A stretch of DNA of 64,000 bases from Sulfuritortus calidifontis. Lineage in GTDB: Bacteria; Pseudomonadota; Gammaproteobacteria; Burkholderiales; Thiobacillaceae. Of this stretch, positions 13,120 through 20,498 are shown one piece after another. A program made the position numbers and the translations under genes. Location of the stretch: NCBI RefSeq assembly GCF_003967275.1, contig NZ_AP018721.1, positions 1,054,001 to 1,118,000 on the forward strand. Direction: 5' to 3'. The number at the start of each line of letters is the position of its first letter. Position 1 is the first letter of the stretch. The notes beneath the pieces are model-generated. The model searched no databases. It was not told where the DNA came from and saw only the letters and a program-made list of their open reading frames with translations.

Positions 13120-13612
13120 AGCTCATTCCGGTTTGTTGCATGAGGTCGACCAGAACCTGGGTGCCGGCGGCGATGGCATCGCGGGCGCCGGCCGATTTTT
13201 CGGCCTGCAGCATCTTCTGGTATACCGGCTCGATCTTGCCGATGGCCTCGCGCTTGGGGCAGCGGCGCACCGAGGTATAGCCGACGATGCGCCCGCCCGG
13301 CCCGAAATCCGGCGCGATGTGGGTGAACACCCAGTAGAAACCGCCATCCTTCGACATGTTCTTCACATAGGCGAAGAACTCCTGGCCCGACTGGATCGTG
13401 TCCCAGGCCAGCTTGAAGGCCGCGCGGGGCATGTCCGGGTGGCGGATGATGTTGTGCTGCGAGCCGATCAGCTCCTCCTCGGTGTAGCCGGAGAACTCGA
13501 TGAAGATCGGGTTGCCGTAGGTGATGATGCCCTTGGGGTCGGTCTTGGAAACGATGAAATCGTTTTCCCGCATGACCCGCTCGACCTTGGTCGGCGTGAT
13601 TTTTCTCTTCAT
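13094..13612 (-). CDS. Aer-type PAS domain protein
   Basis: 172-residue soluble protein consisting mainly of one PAS domain. It resembles the FAD-binding PAS of the aerotaxis receptor Aer: [20 protein letters not shown], then [14 protein letters not shown] and the aromatic segment [12 protein letters not shown]. Aer senses redox or oxygen-linked electron transport through FAD. Here the PAS and signalling parts are separate genes in an overlapping pair. I chose the ATG at 13612; the frame stays open further upstream, but that part looks non-coding. Confidence 0.85.
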   Translation of the reverse strand: MKRKITPTKVERVMRENDFIVSKTDPKGIITYGNPIFIEFSGYTEEELIGSQHNIIRHPDMPRAAFKLAWDTIQSGQEFFAYVKNMSKDGGFYWVFTHIAPDFGPGGRIVGYTSVRRCPKREAIGKIEPVYQKMLQAEKSAGARDAIAAGTQVLVDLMQQTGMSYEELVFSL

Positions 13613-13861
13613 GGCGGTAATTGGCGTCCTTCGGGTAGGTTCTGCCTCTACATTGTAATGATGATGCCTATGTCTGGAATAGGGAATATTACGAAGTGAA
13701 GCCGTCCAACGCAGCGACGTAACGGTAGGCACTGGCACTCATGCCGACGACACGCAGGGCATGGCGTTAGCGTCACCCTTGGAAGACGAAATTTCGGGGG
13801 AAGCTCAGAAGTCACCGGCGCTGCGCGGCTTTATCGCGCAGCAGTCCGTGTGGACTGCCGG

Positions 13862-13868
13862 GTTAGCC
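13862..13868 (-). repeat. Outer, degenerate attC box of the integron
   Basis: GTTAGCC on the plus strand, preceded by stacked hairpins (CTGCGCG...CGCGCAG and GCAGTCC-GTGT-GGACTGC, 13820-13858). It could be the first box of a long attC whose partner is GTCCAAC at 13704-13710, but the fold is not a simple attC and I am unsure. Confidence 0.35.
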
Positions 13869-13881
13869 CCCTTTCAACTGG

Positions 13882-14016
13882 TTACTTTTTAATCCCTCCA
13901 TCCCCTTTTACGCTTTTCCCTTTTATGGTCGATGGGATCCACCGCATGCCGAAAATCATGAAGAATACGAGCATCGCGGCCGCAGTAGCCATCTCCCTGC
14001 GCCATTCGTCCGACAC
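13882..14016 (-). CDS. Possible small membrane protein in the outermost cassette
   Basis: A 44-residue frame with a possible GTG start, a hydrophobic centre (MATAAAMLVFFMIFGMRWI) and a lysine/glycine-rich tail. It lies in the correct orientation between two attC sites in a cassette of about 220 bases that holds nothing else. No family is recognised and the start is uncertain; the cassette may instead be non-coding. Confidence 0.35.
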   Translation of the reverse strand: MSDEWRREMATAAAMLVFFMIFGMRWIPSTIKGKSVKGDGGIKK

Positions 14017-14088
14017 ATCCGGGAAGAAAAACCCAACTGGATCATTTCAAGATGAGTTTGCTTGGCATCCATTGCGCCCCCCCTGTGG

Positions 14089-14175
14089 TGCTAACGTTCG
14101 CCATAACCGGCAGCAAAAAGTGGCGCGACGAAGGAGCGACGCTTTTTGCTGTCCGCGTTGATGGCGTTGTTAGGT
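14089..14175 (-). repeat. attC site 9
   Basis: On the minus strand it runs from ACCTAAC to GTTAGCA. Inner arms CAGCAAAAAG and CTTTTTGCTG pair perfectly. Spacing (87 bases) and orientation agree with the other attC sites. Confidence 0.7.
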
Positions 14176-14301
14176 ATCATTTTCGTCATCACCATTTTCT
14201 TTCTTTTCGATGGCAATCTCTTCAAGATTTTGGCCATGTCTGTTCAATAGCTCCCACAGATCGGTATAGAAGAAGTGGTCGATAGTTTTAATATGCTGTG
14301 A
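14170..14301 (-). pseudogene. 3' fragment of a cassette gene cut by an IS3-family element
   Basis: The last 43 codons of an open frame end in a TAA inside the R'' box of the following attC, as many cassette genes do. The peptide contains KTIDHFFYTDLWELLNRHG and an acidic tail. The frame is broken at 14301 by the left end of the insertion sequence. The 5' part is not obviously present on the other side of the element, so the start of the gene has probably been deleted. Confidence 0.6.
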
Positions 14302-14363
14302 TGAAGCCTCCTCGGATATTCGGGCCAATATGAAGTAGAGTTTTCCCTGAAAGGAAGCTCTAC

Positions 14364-14630
14364 ATGAAGAAATCGAAATTCACCGAGCAGCAGATCGTGG
14401 CGATCCTCAAGGAGGTCGAACTGGGCGCCAAGGTCGGCGAAACCTGCCGCAAGCACGGCATCTCGGACGCCACCTACTACAAGTGGAAGTCGGCCTACGC
14501 CGGCATGGAAGTGTCCCAGCTCAGGCAGTTGCGAGACCTGCAGGCCGAGAATGCGCGGCTCAAGAAGATGTATGCCGAACTGGCCATGGTGCACAACGCC
14601 CTGCAGGACGTTGTCTCCCGAAAGCTCTAG
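14364..14630 (+). CDS. IS3-family transposase OrfA
   Basis: 88-residue protein with a helix-turn-helix (FTEQQIVAILKEVELG... and CRKHGISDATYYKWKSAY) and a leucine-zipper-like helix (LRQLRDLQAENARLKKMYAE). OrfA binds the ends of the element and joins OrfB by -1 frameshifting. No clear slippery heptamer was identified in the overlap. Confidence 0.93.
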   Translation: MKKSKFTEQQIVAILKEVELGAKVGETCRKHGISDATYYKWKSAYAGMEVSQLRQLRDLQAENARLKKMYAELAMVHNALQDVVSRKL

Positions 14631-15475
14631 CCCCGGCGCGCAAGATTGAGTTGGCCGACGTGCTGATGGATGCGCATGGCTTGTCCGAACGCCAGGCTTG
14701 CCGGGCGGTACGGCTAGCCCGATCCAGCCGGCACTATGTGCCGGTTCGGCGCGATGACAGCGCCGTCATCGAGGCGGTACAGGCCTACATGGCGGTCAAT
14801 CCCCGGCATGGTTTCGGCCTGCTGCATGACAGCTTCAGGCTGCAACAGCAGCCTTGGGGCAAGACCGTGCTGTGGCGGGTGTATTGCCAGCTCAATCTGA
14901 ACCTGCCGCGCCGGGGCAAGAAACGCTTGCCGGCTCGCATCAAGCAGCCTCTGGTGGCCGGGGCGCTGCCGAACGATACTTGGAGTTGTGACTTCATGGC
15001 CGATGCGCTGTGGAGCGGTCGGCGCTTCCGGACCTTCAACGTCCTGGACGAGTTCAGCCGCGAGGCCCTGCGTATCGAGGTGGACACTAGCCTGCCGGCG
15101 GCCAGGGTGGTGCGGGCCTTGAATGAATTGATTGAACTGCGGGGCAGGCCCCGCCGGCTACGCCTGGACAACGGCCCGGAACTGGTCAGCCAGGCACTGG
15201 CCCAGTGGGCCAGGGATAATGAGGTGGAATTGATGTTTACCCAACCGGGGAAACCAACCCAGAACGCCTATATCGAACGGTTCAACCGCTCCTACCGGAC
15301 CGAGGTGCTGGACTGCTATGTGTTCGAGTCGCTGGCCGAGGTCAGGAAGCTGACGGAGGACTGGCTGCACCGCTACAACCATGAACGACCGCATGAAGCC
15401 CTGGGCAGGATTCCACCGGTGGCCTATCGCATGCAAAAATACCCAAACCCTCTACTTCTGAGTGGCACGGAATAA
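14483..15475 (+). CDS. IS3-family transposase OrfB (DDE integrase domain)
   Basis: Frame -1 relative to orfA and overlapping it. Protein sequence becomes family-like from about 14630 (LADVLMDAHGLSERQACRAV). The DDE triad is visible: DTWSCDFMADAL, RLDNGPELVS, and TQNAYIERFNRSYRTEVLD (E 35 residues after the second D). Full length, so the element may still be active. The coordinates give the open frame; the true product is probably the OrfAB fusion. Confidence 0.92.
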   Translation: MEVGLRRHGSVPAQAVARPAGRECAAQEDVCRTGHGAQRPAGRCLPKALAPARKIELADVLMDAHGLSERQACRAVRLARSSRHYVPVRRDDSAVIEAVQAYMAVNPRHGFGLLHDSFRLQQQPWGKTVLWRVYCQLNLNLPRRGKKRLPARIKQPLVAGALPNDTWSCDFMADALWSGRRFRTFNVLDEFSREALRIEVDTSLPAARVVRALNELIELRGRPRRLRLDNGPELVSQALAQWARDNEVELMFTQPGKPTQNAYIERFNRSYRTEVLDCYVFESLAEVRKLTEDWLHRYNHERPHEALGRIPPVAYRMQKYPNPLLLSGTE

Positions 15476-15488
15476 CGAGGAGGCTTCA

Positions 15489-15750
15489 CCTCAAGCATGA
15501 TTTATCTCCAGAACGTGATTATTTGGATTGCGTGGAAACTCAGCGGAAAAACGAAAGAGCAGTTTTCATTCATGTTCAACTTGGCGTGGTTCTTCAACCG
15601 TTCGGTGCTCCGATCTTCGTGGCATGCGATGGTGGAGAAGACCCCCAACGCCGTTTTAACCGGCGCGGGGCACGCGACTCCAGGAAACAGTGCGCCGTAT
15701 CACCGCGTCCGGTTGAAAACATAGTTATATGCAAGTTTCTCTCAGAATAA
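15489..15750 (+). pseudogene. Possible truncated cassette gene right of the IS element
   Basis: An open frame enters from the IS end, with a protein-like first half (RDYLDCVETQRKNERAVFIH and PFGAPIFVACDGGEDPQ), and runs through attC site 8 to a stop at 15750. It may be a cassette gene in reverse orientation that lost its 5' end to the IS-linked deletion. The alternative is chance coding. No family is recognised. Confidence 0.3.
15643..15730 (-). repeat. attC site 8
   Basis: On the minus strand it runs from ATATAAC to GTTGGGG (88 bases). The arms CGTTTTAACCGGCGCGG and CCGCGTCCGGTTGAAAAC pair with one extrahelical base, with 4-base spacers to each outer box. Confidence 0.6.
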
Positions 15751-16206
15751 CTCTGCGATTCTGTTTTCAAGGCGGTATTTCTCGAAATCATTTATGTGTG
15801 CGGCTTTCTTCTGGCTTCCCGATTTGAGCACAGGATCGGTGTACATATAGAAATGATACCTTCCGCTTGAATGCTGTTGGGCCAGCTTCTTTAGCTCAGG
15901 CTTGGTAAAGAGCCAGACTTGATTCTGCGAGGCATCAACAAAGGCGAATATTTCAGCCGGGGAATTATCTGGAACCCACCAATCCAGGGCGGGCTTTCCC
16001 CGGCCACCACCCGGTTTAGGTTTAAGATTTGCCTTTACTTGAATTGTGAGTGGCTTCTTTCCTCCAGAGGAATATGCCACAAGGTCGATTCCTGAATCTG
16101 TTGTGAGATGGGCGGACTCGATACCGAACTTCAAAAGCTTGTACTGAACGAGCAGCTCTCCGAGCTTTCCGATTTGCCGCGTAGGTAAGGAGCTGGGTTC
16201 GTTCAT
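15742..16206 (-). CDS. Cassette protein with a PD-(D/E)XK nuclease-like core
   Basis: 154 residues. After an N-terminal helix (QIGKLGELLVQYKLLKFGI) comes SGIDLVAYSSGGKKPLTIQVKAN. The D of GID, followed about a dozen residues later by QVK, is the spacing of the PD-(D/E)XK nuclease and resolvase fold. The rest (WVPDNSPAEIFAFVDASQNQ) resembles small intron- or plasmid-associated nuclease-like proteins. Likely a DNA-cleaving or DNA-modifying cassette product; restriction or defence is a guess. Lower GC than the chromosome around it. Confidence 0.65.
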   Translation of the reverse strand: MNEPSSLPTRQIGKLGELLVQYKLLKFGIESAHLTTDSGIDLVAYSSGGKKPLTIQVKANLKPKPGGGRGKPALDWWVPDNSPAEIFAFVDASQNQVWLFTKPELKKLAQQHSSGRYHFYMYTDPVLKSGSQKKAAHINDFEKYRLENRIAELF

Positions 16207-16212
16207 ACTTGC

Positions 16213-16293
16213 ATATAACGTTTAGCTTGAGGGGCGCGGAAACAGACGGCGAAGCCGGCTGTTGGAGCGTCCCACTCGAAGCGCTTGTTAGAC
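16213..16293 (-). repeat. attC site 7
   Basis: On the minus strand it runs from GTCTAAC to GTTATAT (81 bases). Arm sequences AGCGCTTCGAGTGGGACGCT and GCGCCCCTCAAGCTAAA follow the usual layout. The stop of the DUF3800 gene lies in its R'' box. Confidence 0.75.
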
Positions 16294-17415
16294 ATTGGTT
16301 TCATTTGGCTTAACCCTCCTTGCTTCATCTATTGCCAGCAACTCTTTCCCTCGTTCTATTTGCTCTGGCGTGGGGTCGGGCAATTCTTCAAACCAACGTT
16401 TCCAACGAGCAGCAATAGCGTTGAGCGAAATCTCATCGGTGTGCCCTTTGTTTAGCTGACGTTTTATAAGTTGAAATAACTCAGGCGCCAATTCCTTGTT
16501 TTCCATTGCCCGTTTAAACACCCAGAGATGAATGTCTGTTAATTCAAGGCCGGCACTATTTGCGCTTGAGGCAAACGTAATAGGTATTGTTGGCATTTTG
16601 CCAAAATCCACTTCTGGCAAACCAGGGCCATTAGCAAATTGCGAGCCGCTCAACTTGGAATAAAAGTTTGCAAGGGTGTTTTGCGCCTTATTGAATTCGC
16701 ACTGTTGGTCGATGGTTATCTTTGCTGCTTTTCTGCCGTGTTTCTTGATCCGTAACGCAATGCCATGCATAACAGATTGGAAGCCAATCACGTTTGGCGT
16801 GATTTGGAGGCGATCCCCTTTTGTTTTTGTATTGTAATAAATCTCACTAGGGTTGTTTTCAGTCCACAACAGAGCATCTGAAATTAATTGCCTAGACCTA
16901 GCATCAGGAAGTTGGTCTACTCTAGCACGTAACTCAGAACACACATTTACTAGACCTGCTTCAGCCTTGTTGTCGTGAATTTCTATGCGAGCTTCCCACG
17001 CCTTTTTGGCTAGATCTTCATCAAACAAGGACGCCAGCTTCAATAACAAGACATATCGCATCGGTGTCCAGTACCCGGACCAAGTGATTGCCGGGTTATT
17101 TCCTTGATCAAATACCTGATCAAAAAAACAAATGATCGAGTGGTCTGGTTTTGCAACACGGTATAGATCAAACCGAATGTTGAGTCGCTTTTGTAGCTCA
17201 ACAATGTCGGGAGCTATGGCAACCAAGCCTCCGTTACCGAGTTCGTTAGCGTGCAACCTTGCTACGCCGCACCTAGAACGTAGTTGCTTTAGTTTTTCCT
17301 CTGCAAGTGCATCGACATTTACATTACTGGACAATACACCGTAATAGAGCATCGGCTGTTCGGGATCGAATATCCGCGTCCCTGTGTGACCACTCTCATC
17401 GACATAGAAGAACAT
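16288..17415 (-). CDS. DUF3800-domain cassette protein
   Basis: 375 residues starting MFFYVDESGHTG, the DxDESG-like N-terminal signature of DUF3800. A second acidic region (KAAKITIDQQCEFNKAQ) lies near residue 245. DUF3800 proteins are thought to have a ribonuclease-H-like fold and often occur in mobile and defence islands; their activity is not settled. Well-formed full-length gene in canonical cassette orientation, with no obvious Shine-Dalgarno site just after the preceding attC. Confidence 0.75.
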   Translation of the reverse strand: MFFYVDESGHTGTRIFDPEQPMLYYGVLSSNVNVDALAEEKLKQLRSRCGVARLHANELGNGGLVAIAPDIVELQKRLNIRFDLYRVAKPDHSIICFFDQVFDQGNNPAITWSGYWTPMRYVLLLKLASLFDEDLAKKAWEARIEIHDNKAEAGLVNVCSELRARVDQLPDARSRQLISDALLWTENNPSEIYYNTKTKGDRLQITPNVIGFQSVMHGIALRIKKHGRKAAKITIDQQCEFNKAQNTLANFYSKLSGSQFANGPGLPEVDFGKMPTIPITFASSANSAGLELTDIHLWVFKRAMENKELAPELFQLIKRQLNKGHTDEISLNAIAARWKRWFEELPDPTPEQIERGKELLAIDEARRVKPNETNV

Positions 17416-17433
17416 GATGCGCCCCGGTGCAAT

Positions 17434-17496
17434 GTCTAACGTCCCCGCTCAGCGACGCGCCGCTTGCGGCGCGTCCGCTGCAGCGGGTGGTTGGGC
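17434..17496 (-). repeat. attC site 6
   Basis: On the minus strand it runs from GCCCAAC to GTTAGAC (63 bases), with central palindrome GACGCGCCGCAAGCGGCGCGTC. Confidence 0.88.
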
Positions 17497-18111
17497 GTGA
17501 TTCAGCCCCAGCTCGGCACGTGCTTCACGAGCAACAAGGAACGCTGAACGAAGGAACACGGCGCAGATGAGCGCGCCAACTGCGATGTCCGGCCAAGGCG
17601 AAAACGTCATCCACACGGCCAAAGCCGCGAACAGGACCGAGACGTTTGCAATGAGGTCGTTTCGTGAGCAGAGCCAGACCGACCGCATGTTGATGTCTTC
17701 GGCACGGTGGCGCCACAGCAGGGCAAAGCAAGCGCCGTTCGCAGCAAATGCGAGAGCGCCTATCGCACCCATTGCCTCGACTGTCGGGAGCTGGGGATAA
17801 AGGAGCTTGTATACGACCTGCCCGAAGACGAACACGCCGAATAGCCCCATGACCGCTGCCTTCGCCACAGCGGCCCGCGCTTTCCAGACAGGGCCTCGCG
17901 AGACCACGTAGAGGCTGAAACCATAAACAAGAGCGTCGCCCAGCATGTCGAGGGAGTCGGCGAGCAGGGCCACGGACCCGGCGAGCAAACCAGACACGAG
18001 CTCCACGAGAAACATCGCAGCGTTCACCAACAGGACGATACGCAGAGTCGCCGATTGGCGCTCGCGCAGCCCGTCAATGGCACAGGTCTTGTTGATGCAG
18101 CAATCGTCCAT
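17449..18111 (-). CDS. Cation diffusion facilitator-type transporter carried on a cassette
   Basis: 220-residue integral membrane protein with about six hydrophobic helices. LLADSLDMLGDALVYGFSLY (about residue 50) matches the first metal-site motif of the CDF family (ADS-x2-x-x2-D). A second site would be in SRNDLIANVSVLFAAL (about residue 150), where the usual HxxxD is NDxxxN-like. It lacks the cytosolic C-terminal domain of larger CDF exporters. Probably exports divalent metal ions. The N-terminal cysteine cluster (DDCCINKTCAIDG) may bind metal. The last residues (DAPQAARR) are encoded by the attC. I prefer the ATG at 18111 to a TTG six codons earlier. Confidence 0.8.
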   Translation of the reverse strand: MDDCCINKTCAIDGLRERQSATLRIVLLVNAAMFLVELVSGLLAGSVALLADSLDMLGDALVYGFSLYVVSRGPVWKARAAVAKAAVMGLFGVFVFGQVVYKLLYPQLPTVEAMGAIGALAFAANGACFALLWRHRAEDINMRSVWLCSRNDLIANVSVLFAALAVWMTFSPWPDIAVGALICAVFLRSAFLVAREARAELGLNHAQPPAAADAPQAARR

Positions 18112-18123
18112 CGTCTCGATCAC

Positions 18124-18183
18124 GCCCAACGACCAAGCTCAGGCGCGCCGTTTTTTGGCGTCGCCTGGAGCGCCTTGTTGGGC
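18124..18183 (-). repeat. attC site 5
   Basis: On the minus strand it runs from GCCCAAC to GTTGGGC (60 bases), with arms GGCGCTCCAGGCGACGCC and GGCGCGCCTGAGC. Confidence 0.88.
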
Positions 18184-18858
18184 ATCAGTTTCATCTTCCA
18201 ATGATGCAAGTAAACCTTTTATCCTCTGCAACGATTCTTGGACTTCTGTCTTGTCGCGGAACTTGTTTAGATTCTTGAATCGGTACCTCTCGGATTCCAG
18301 TGCGGCGGATAGGGTTTGCAACTCAGCCACTAACTGAACGTACTTGTGACTTCCGTCATCTTGTTCCTTAGCGACGTCGAAACCGTGATTCACGATCTCC
18401 GCATGTGGTGTATCGATTCGATCTGAGGTCAACTTGACCCGAATTACCTCAGGAATTTCTTTGACCAGAACTGAGTTTGCGGTGGTGTAGTACGCCATGG
18501 CTTTTTGATAGAAATCCCAGTACTCCCGCGCCCCAGTAAGCGTGTAAAGGCGGTGATGGGCCACGATATTGTGTTTGCTCGATTGGAGTTCAAGAAACCC
18601 CTTCGATAACTCCTCGATATCGAACTGATCTTCTAAGTCTCGGTACGACTTCAAGATGGCAAGGCACCGCGCCCAATTGTGGCTGAATGTCTCTGAAACC
18701 CGTTCCACTTCCGCAGCCAGCAGGTCAAGGCCGCCTTCCAAATACCGGGATAGGATGAGTTCGTGCTCGCGCTGCCTGAAGTACGTGAGAACTGCGAACC
18801 ACGCAGCCAGTGCTGCGGCAAAAAGGGCTAAGCTGGATTGGAGTAGCGCGTCTGCCAT
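18139..18858 (-). CDS. Unknown cassette protein with N-terminal membrane anchor
   Basis: 239 residues. One hydrophobic helix at residues 8-26 (SLALFAAALAAWFAVLTYF) is followed by a charged, largely helical cytosolic region containing YLEGGLDLLAAEVERVSETF and a predicted coiled coil near the C-terminus. The C-terminal end runs into attC site 5 (GDAKKRRA). I do not recognise the family. The topology, with a short anchor and helical domain, is common among uncharacterised integron and defence-island products. Confidence 0.7.
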   Translation of the reverse strand: MADALLQSSLALFAAALAAWFAVLTYFRQREHELILSRYLEGGLDLLAAEVERVSETFSHNWARCLAILKSYRDLEDQFDIEELSKGFLELQSSKHNIVAHHRLYTLTGAREYWDFYQKAMAYYTTANSVLVKEIPEVIRVKLTSDRIDTPHAEIVNHGFDVAKEQDDGSHKYVQLVAELQTLSAALESERYRFKNLNKFRDKTEVQESLQRIKGLLASLEDETDAQQGAPGDAKKRRA

Positions 18859-18877
18859 GCGTTATGTGTCTTCTGAT

Positions 18878-18941
18878 GCCCAACGTGCTAGCTCAGGGGC
18901 GCGCCGCTTGCGGCGCGTCCCGCTGGAGCGAGAGGTTAGCG
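18878..18941 (-). repeat. attC site 4
   Basis: On the minus strand it runs from CGCTAAC to GTTGGGC (64 bases), with central palindrome GACGCGCCGCAAGCGGCGCG. Confidence 0.88.
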
Positions 18942-19318
18942 GAAAAGGGTTTCGCAGGCCAAACGAAGACAACAAACATAACGAACTCAAGCAAGAGAAT
19001 GACCGGCGAAACCACACGTGTTACGGAGCCGCCCATGCCCAAAAAGGCGATTAGCGCGGCAGAAACAGACAAAAGCAAGCCAGCGGCGACCCGCGCTTTG
19101 GGGGTGACAGAACCGGCAACAACGCGAGGAAGACCAATAAGCAATGGCCCCAAGCCTAGCACCAACCCTATGATGAACAGCGGGCCGAAGAACAAAAGGT
19201 AACTTCCGAGCTCAGGTGGTTCGCCGACGCCATACGCGAACATAAGCCCGAGGTAAGAGGGGGCTGCGATCAAGGCCAACCCGAGAAGAATGGCAACGAG
19301 GCGGATAAAGGTGAGCAT
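18893..19318 (-). CDS. Unknown four-helix membrane protein on a cassette
   Basis: 141 residues with about four hydrophobic segments (residues 4-26, 36-58, 68-90 and 100-120). The start lies two bases after the preceding attC box. The final residues (QRDAPQAARP) are translated from attC site 4. No family is recognised. Confidence 0.65.
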   Translation of the reverse strand: MLTFIRLVAILLGLALIAAPSYLGLMFAYGVGEPPELGSYLLFFGPLFIIGLVLGLGPLLIGLPRVVAGSVTPKARVAAGLLLSVSAALIAFLGMGGSVTRVVSPVILLLEFVMFVVFVWPAKPFSANLSLQRDAPQAARP

Positions 19319-19320
19319 GT

Positions 19321-19386
19321 CGCTAACGCGTCGCTCAGCCGCGGCGGCGCGTTAGCGCCGGCGTCGGCTGAAGCGAATTGTTGGGC
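19321..19386 (-). repeat. attC site 3
   Basis: On the minus strand it runs from GCCCAAC to GTTAGCG (66 bases). The first part, AATTCGCTTCAGCCGAC, closely resembles the same region of the aadA1-type attC. Confidence 0.85.
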
Positions 19387-19396
19387 ATCTTTTTCA

Positions 19397-19948
19397 TTAC
19401 CGTCTTCTCATCTGTGTCCAATTGATGATGTCACGAAGGCGCTCGAACTTTAGTTTCAGTTGTGAAACTAACCACTCATGCTGTTGGTTATAACTGCCTC
19501 CGAAATTCGCCGGCGGTACAAAACCCAACCGATCAAAGTGCAATTGATCTGCGCGTGTAAAGAAGGCGCGACGTTCCAGCCTTTTGCTTATTTTGTCGCA
19601 CCACGACCGATATTCTGCCTCCCAAGTTGCCACTTCTGCCTCGTTTGAAACTGCCTTATTGAGGAGGTTGTGTATAGCCCACGAAAGATCCTCCGCCAAG
19701 TCGTCGATAGCACTTTGACGCAGTGACCAGACGTTGAAAAACAGAGAGGCGCCAATTATGGCAAGGCCAATTATGACCAGGGTGAACTTAAACCAAGGAT
19801 CGGTTACCCAAGGAGGCAACACACTAATAAGATCGGCTGCCGCCTGCCCTGGTGTTGCGCCATAGATAACAATGAACAAGCCAACTACTAACCCGGTGCC
19901 TGCTGCCCGAGTTACTGCGCCACCAATCCATAGCCAAAAAGACTTCAT
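19397..19948 (-). CDS. Unknown cassette protein with two membrane helices
   Basis: 183 residues from the ATG at 19948. There are two hydrophobic segments (about 5-30 and 50-75), then a soluble C-terminal domain with WEAEYRSWCDKISKRLERRA and an aromatic-rich end. The frame stays open upstream through attC site 2, but that part is not protein-like. Family not recognised. Confidence 0.65.
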   Translation of the reverse strand: MKSFWLWIGGAVTRAAGTGLVVGLFIVIYGATPGQAAADLISVLPPWVTDPWFKFTLVIIGLAIIGASLFFNVWSLRQSAIDDLAEDLSWAIHNLLNKAVSNEAEVATWEAEYRSWCDKISKRLERRAFFTRADQLHFDRLGFVPPANFGGSYNQQHEWLVSQLKLKFERLRDIINWTQMRRR

Positions 19949-19969
19949 TGCAACATTCCCGGTTGAGAT

Positions 19970-20029
19970 GCCCAACGTAAAAGTAAGGGGCGCGCCGAAG
20001 GCGCGTCCCACTTGACTGCCGGGTTGGGC
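19970..20029 (-). repeat. attC site 2
   Basis: On the minus strand it runs from GCCCAAC to GTTGGGC (60 bases), with central hairpin GACGCGCC-TTC-GGCGCGCC. Confidence 0.88.
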
Positions 20030-20030
20030 A

Positions 20031-20405
20031 TCACGGTTTGCCCCCGATAAGTGCGAGCAATTTGGAAACAAACTCGTTAATGCCGCCAATAGCGCCAACA
20101 ATTGTTGCCGGGAGATAGCCAGTGACGCCAATAAACGCGAGGAAAAAGAGCGAGACGGCAGAAGGCGAAACCGATAATGCGCAATCAACCGATGCACACT
20201 CGACCGTTGCGCGAAGAACAGCCCACGCTGCCACCCAGCCGACCCCAGAACCAAGGAAGTTCAACCAGAACTGATGAAAACGCCAAGACGGCTTTCGGTC
20301 TGAGATTGGAACGCTGAATATCTCGCAAGCGCGCAAGCCATAGAAAACGGACATGCCGATGGCAAGGATGGCGAATAGAACTGGCAAAGAGAATAGAGCG
20401 CTCAT
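20031..20405 (-). CDS. Unknown small membrane protein on a cassette
   Basis: 124 residues with three hydrophobic stretches: LPVLFAILAIGMSVFYGL near the start, a central helix (VGWVAAWAVLRATVEC), and a glycine-rich C-terminal helix (FIGVTGYLPATIVGAIGG). The ATG at 20405 is the first plausible start after attC site 1. Family not recognised. Confidence 0.6.
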   Translation of the reverse strand: MSALFSLPVLFAILAIGMSVFYGLRACEIFSVPISDRKPSWRFHQFWLNFLGSGVGWVAAWAVLRATVECASVDCALSVSPSAVSLFFLAFIGVTGYLPATIVGAIGGINEFVSKLLALIGGKP

Positions 20406-20414
20406 GATCGTGAT

Positions 20415-20477
20415 GCCCAACGCAGAGCTAAGGGGCCGGCCGCTTGCGGGCGGTCCCGCTTGAGCGCCGAGTTAGGC
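20415..20477 (-). repeat. attC site 1 (attI-proximal)
   Basis: On the minus strand it runs from GCCTAAC to GTTGGGC (63 bases). TCGGCGCTCAAGCGGGACC and GGCCCCTTAGCTCTGC align with L'' and L' of classical attC sites, which fixes the array direction. Confidence 0.9.
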
Positions 20478-20498
20478 AGCAAACGATAGGAGAAAGAC

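Larger units (their letters stand above)
14302..15488 (+). mobile_element. IS3-family insertion sequence (IS407/IS51-like)
   Basis: About 1187 bases bounded by inverted ends that start TGAAGCCTCCTCG (14302) and finish with its complement (ending 15488), giving the TG...CA termini usual for IS3. It carries overlapping orfA and orfB. The bases flanking the two ends do not form a direct repeat, so target duplication is absent. This suggests that a deletion or recombination followed insertion. It lies inside an integron cassette. Confidence 0.85.

Noticed and set aside
13704-13868. A complete tenth attC
   Set aside because: Candidate boxes exist, but the 165-base interval does not fold into a clear attC; it is reported only as a degenerate end.
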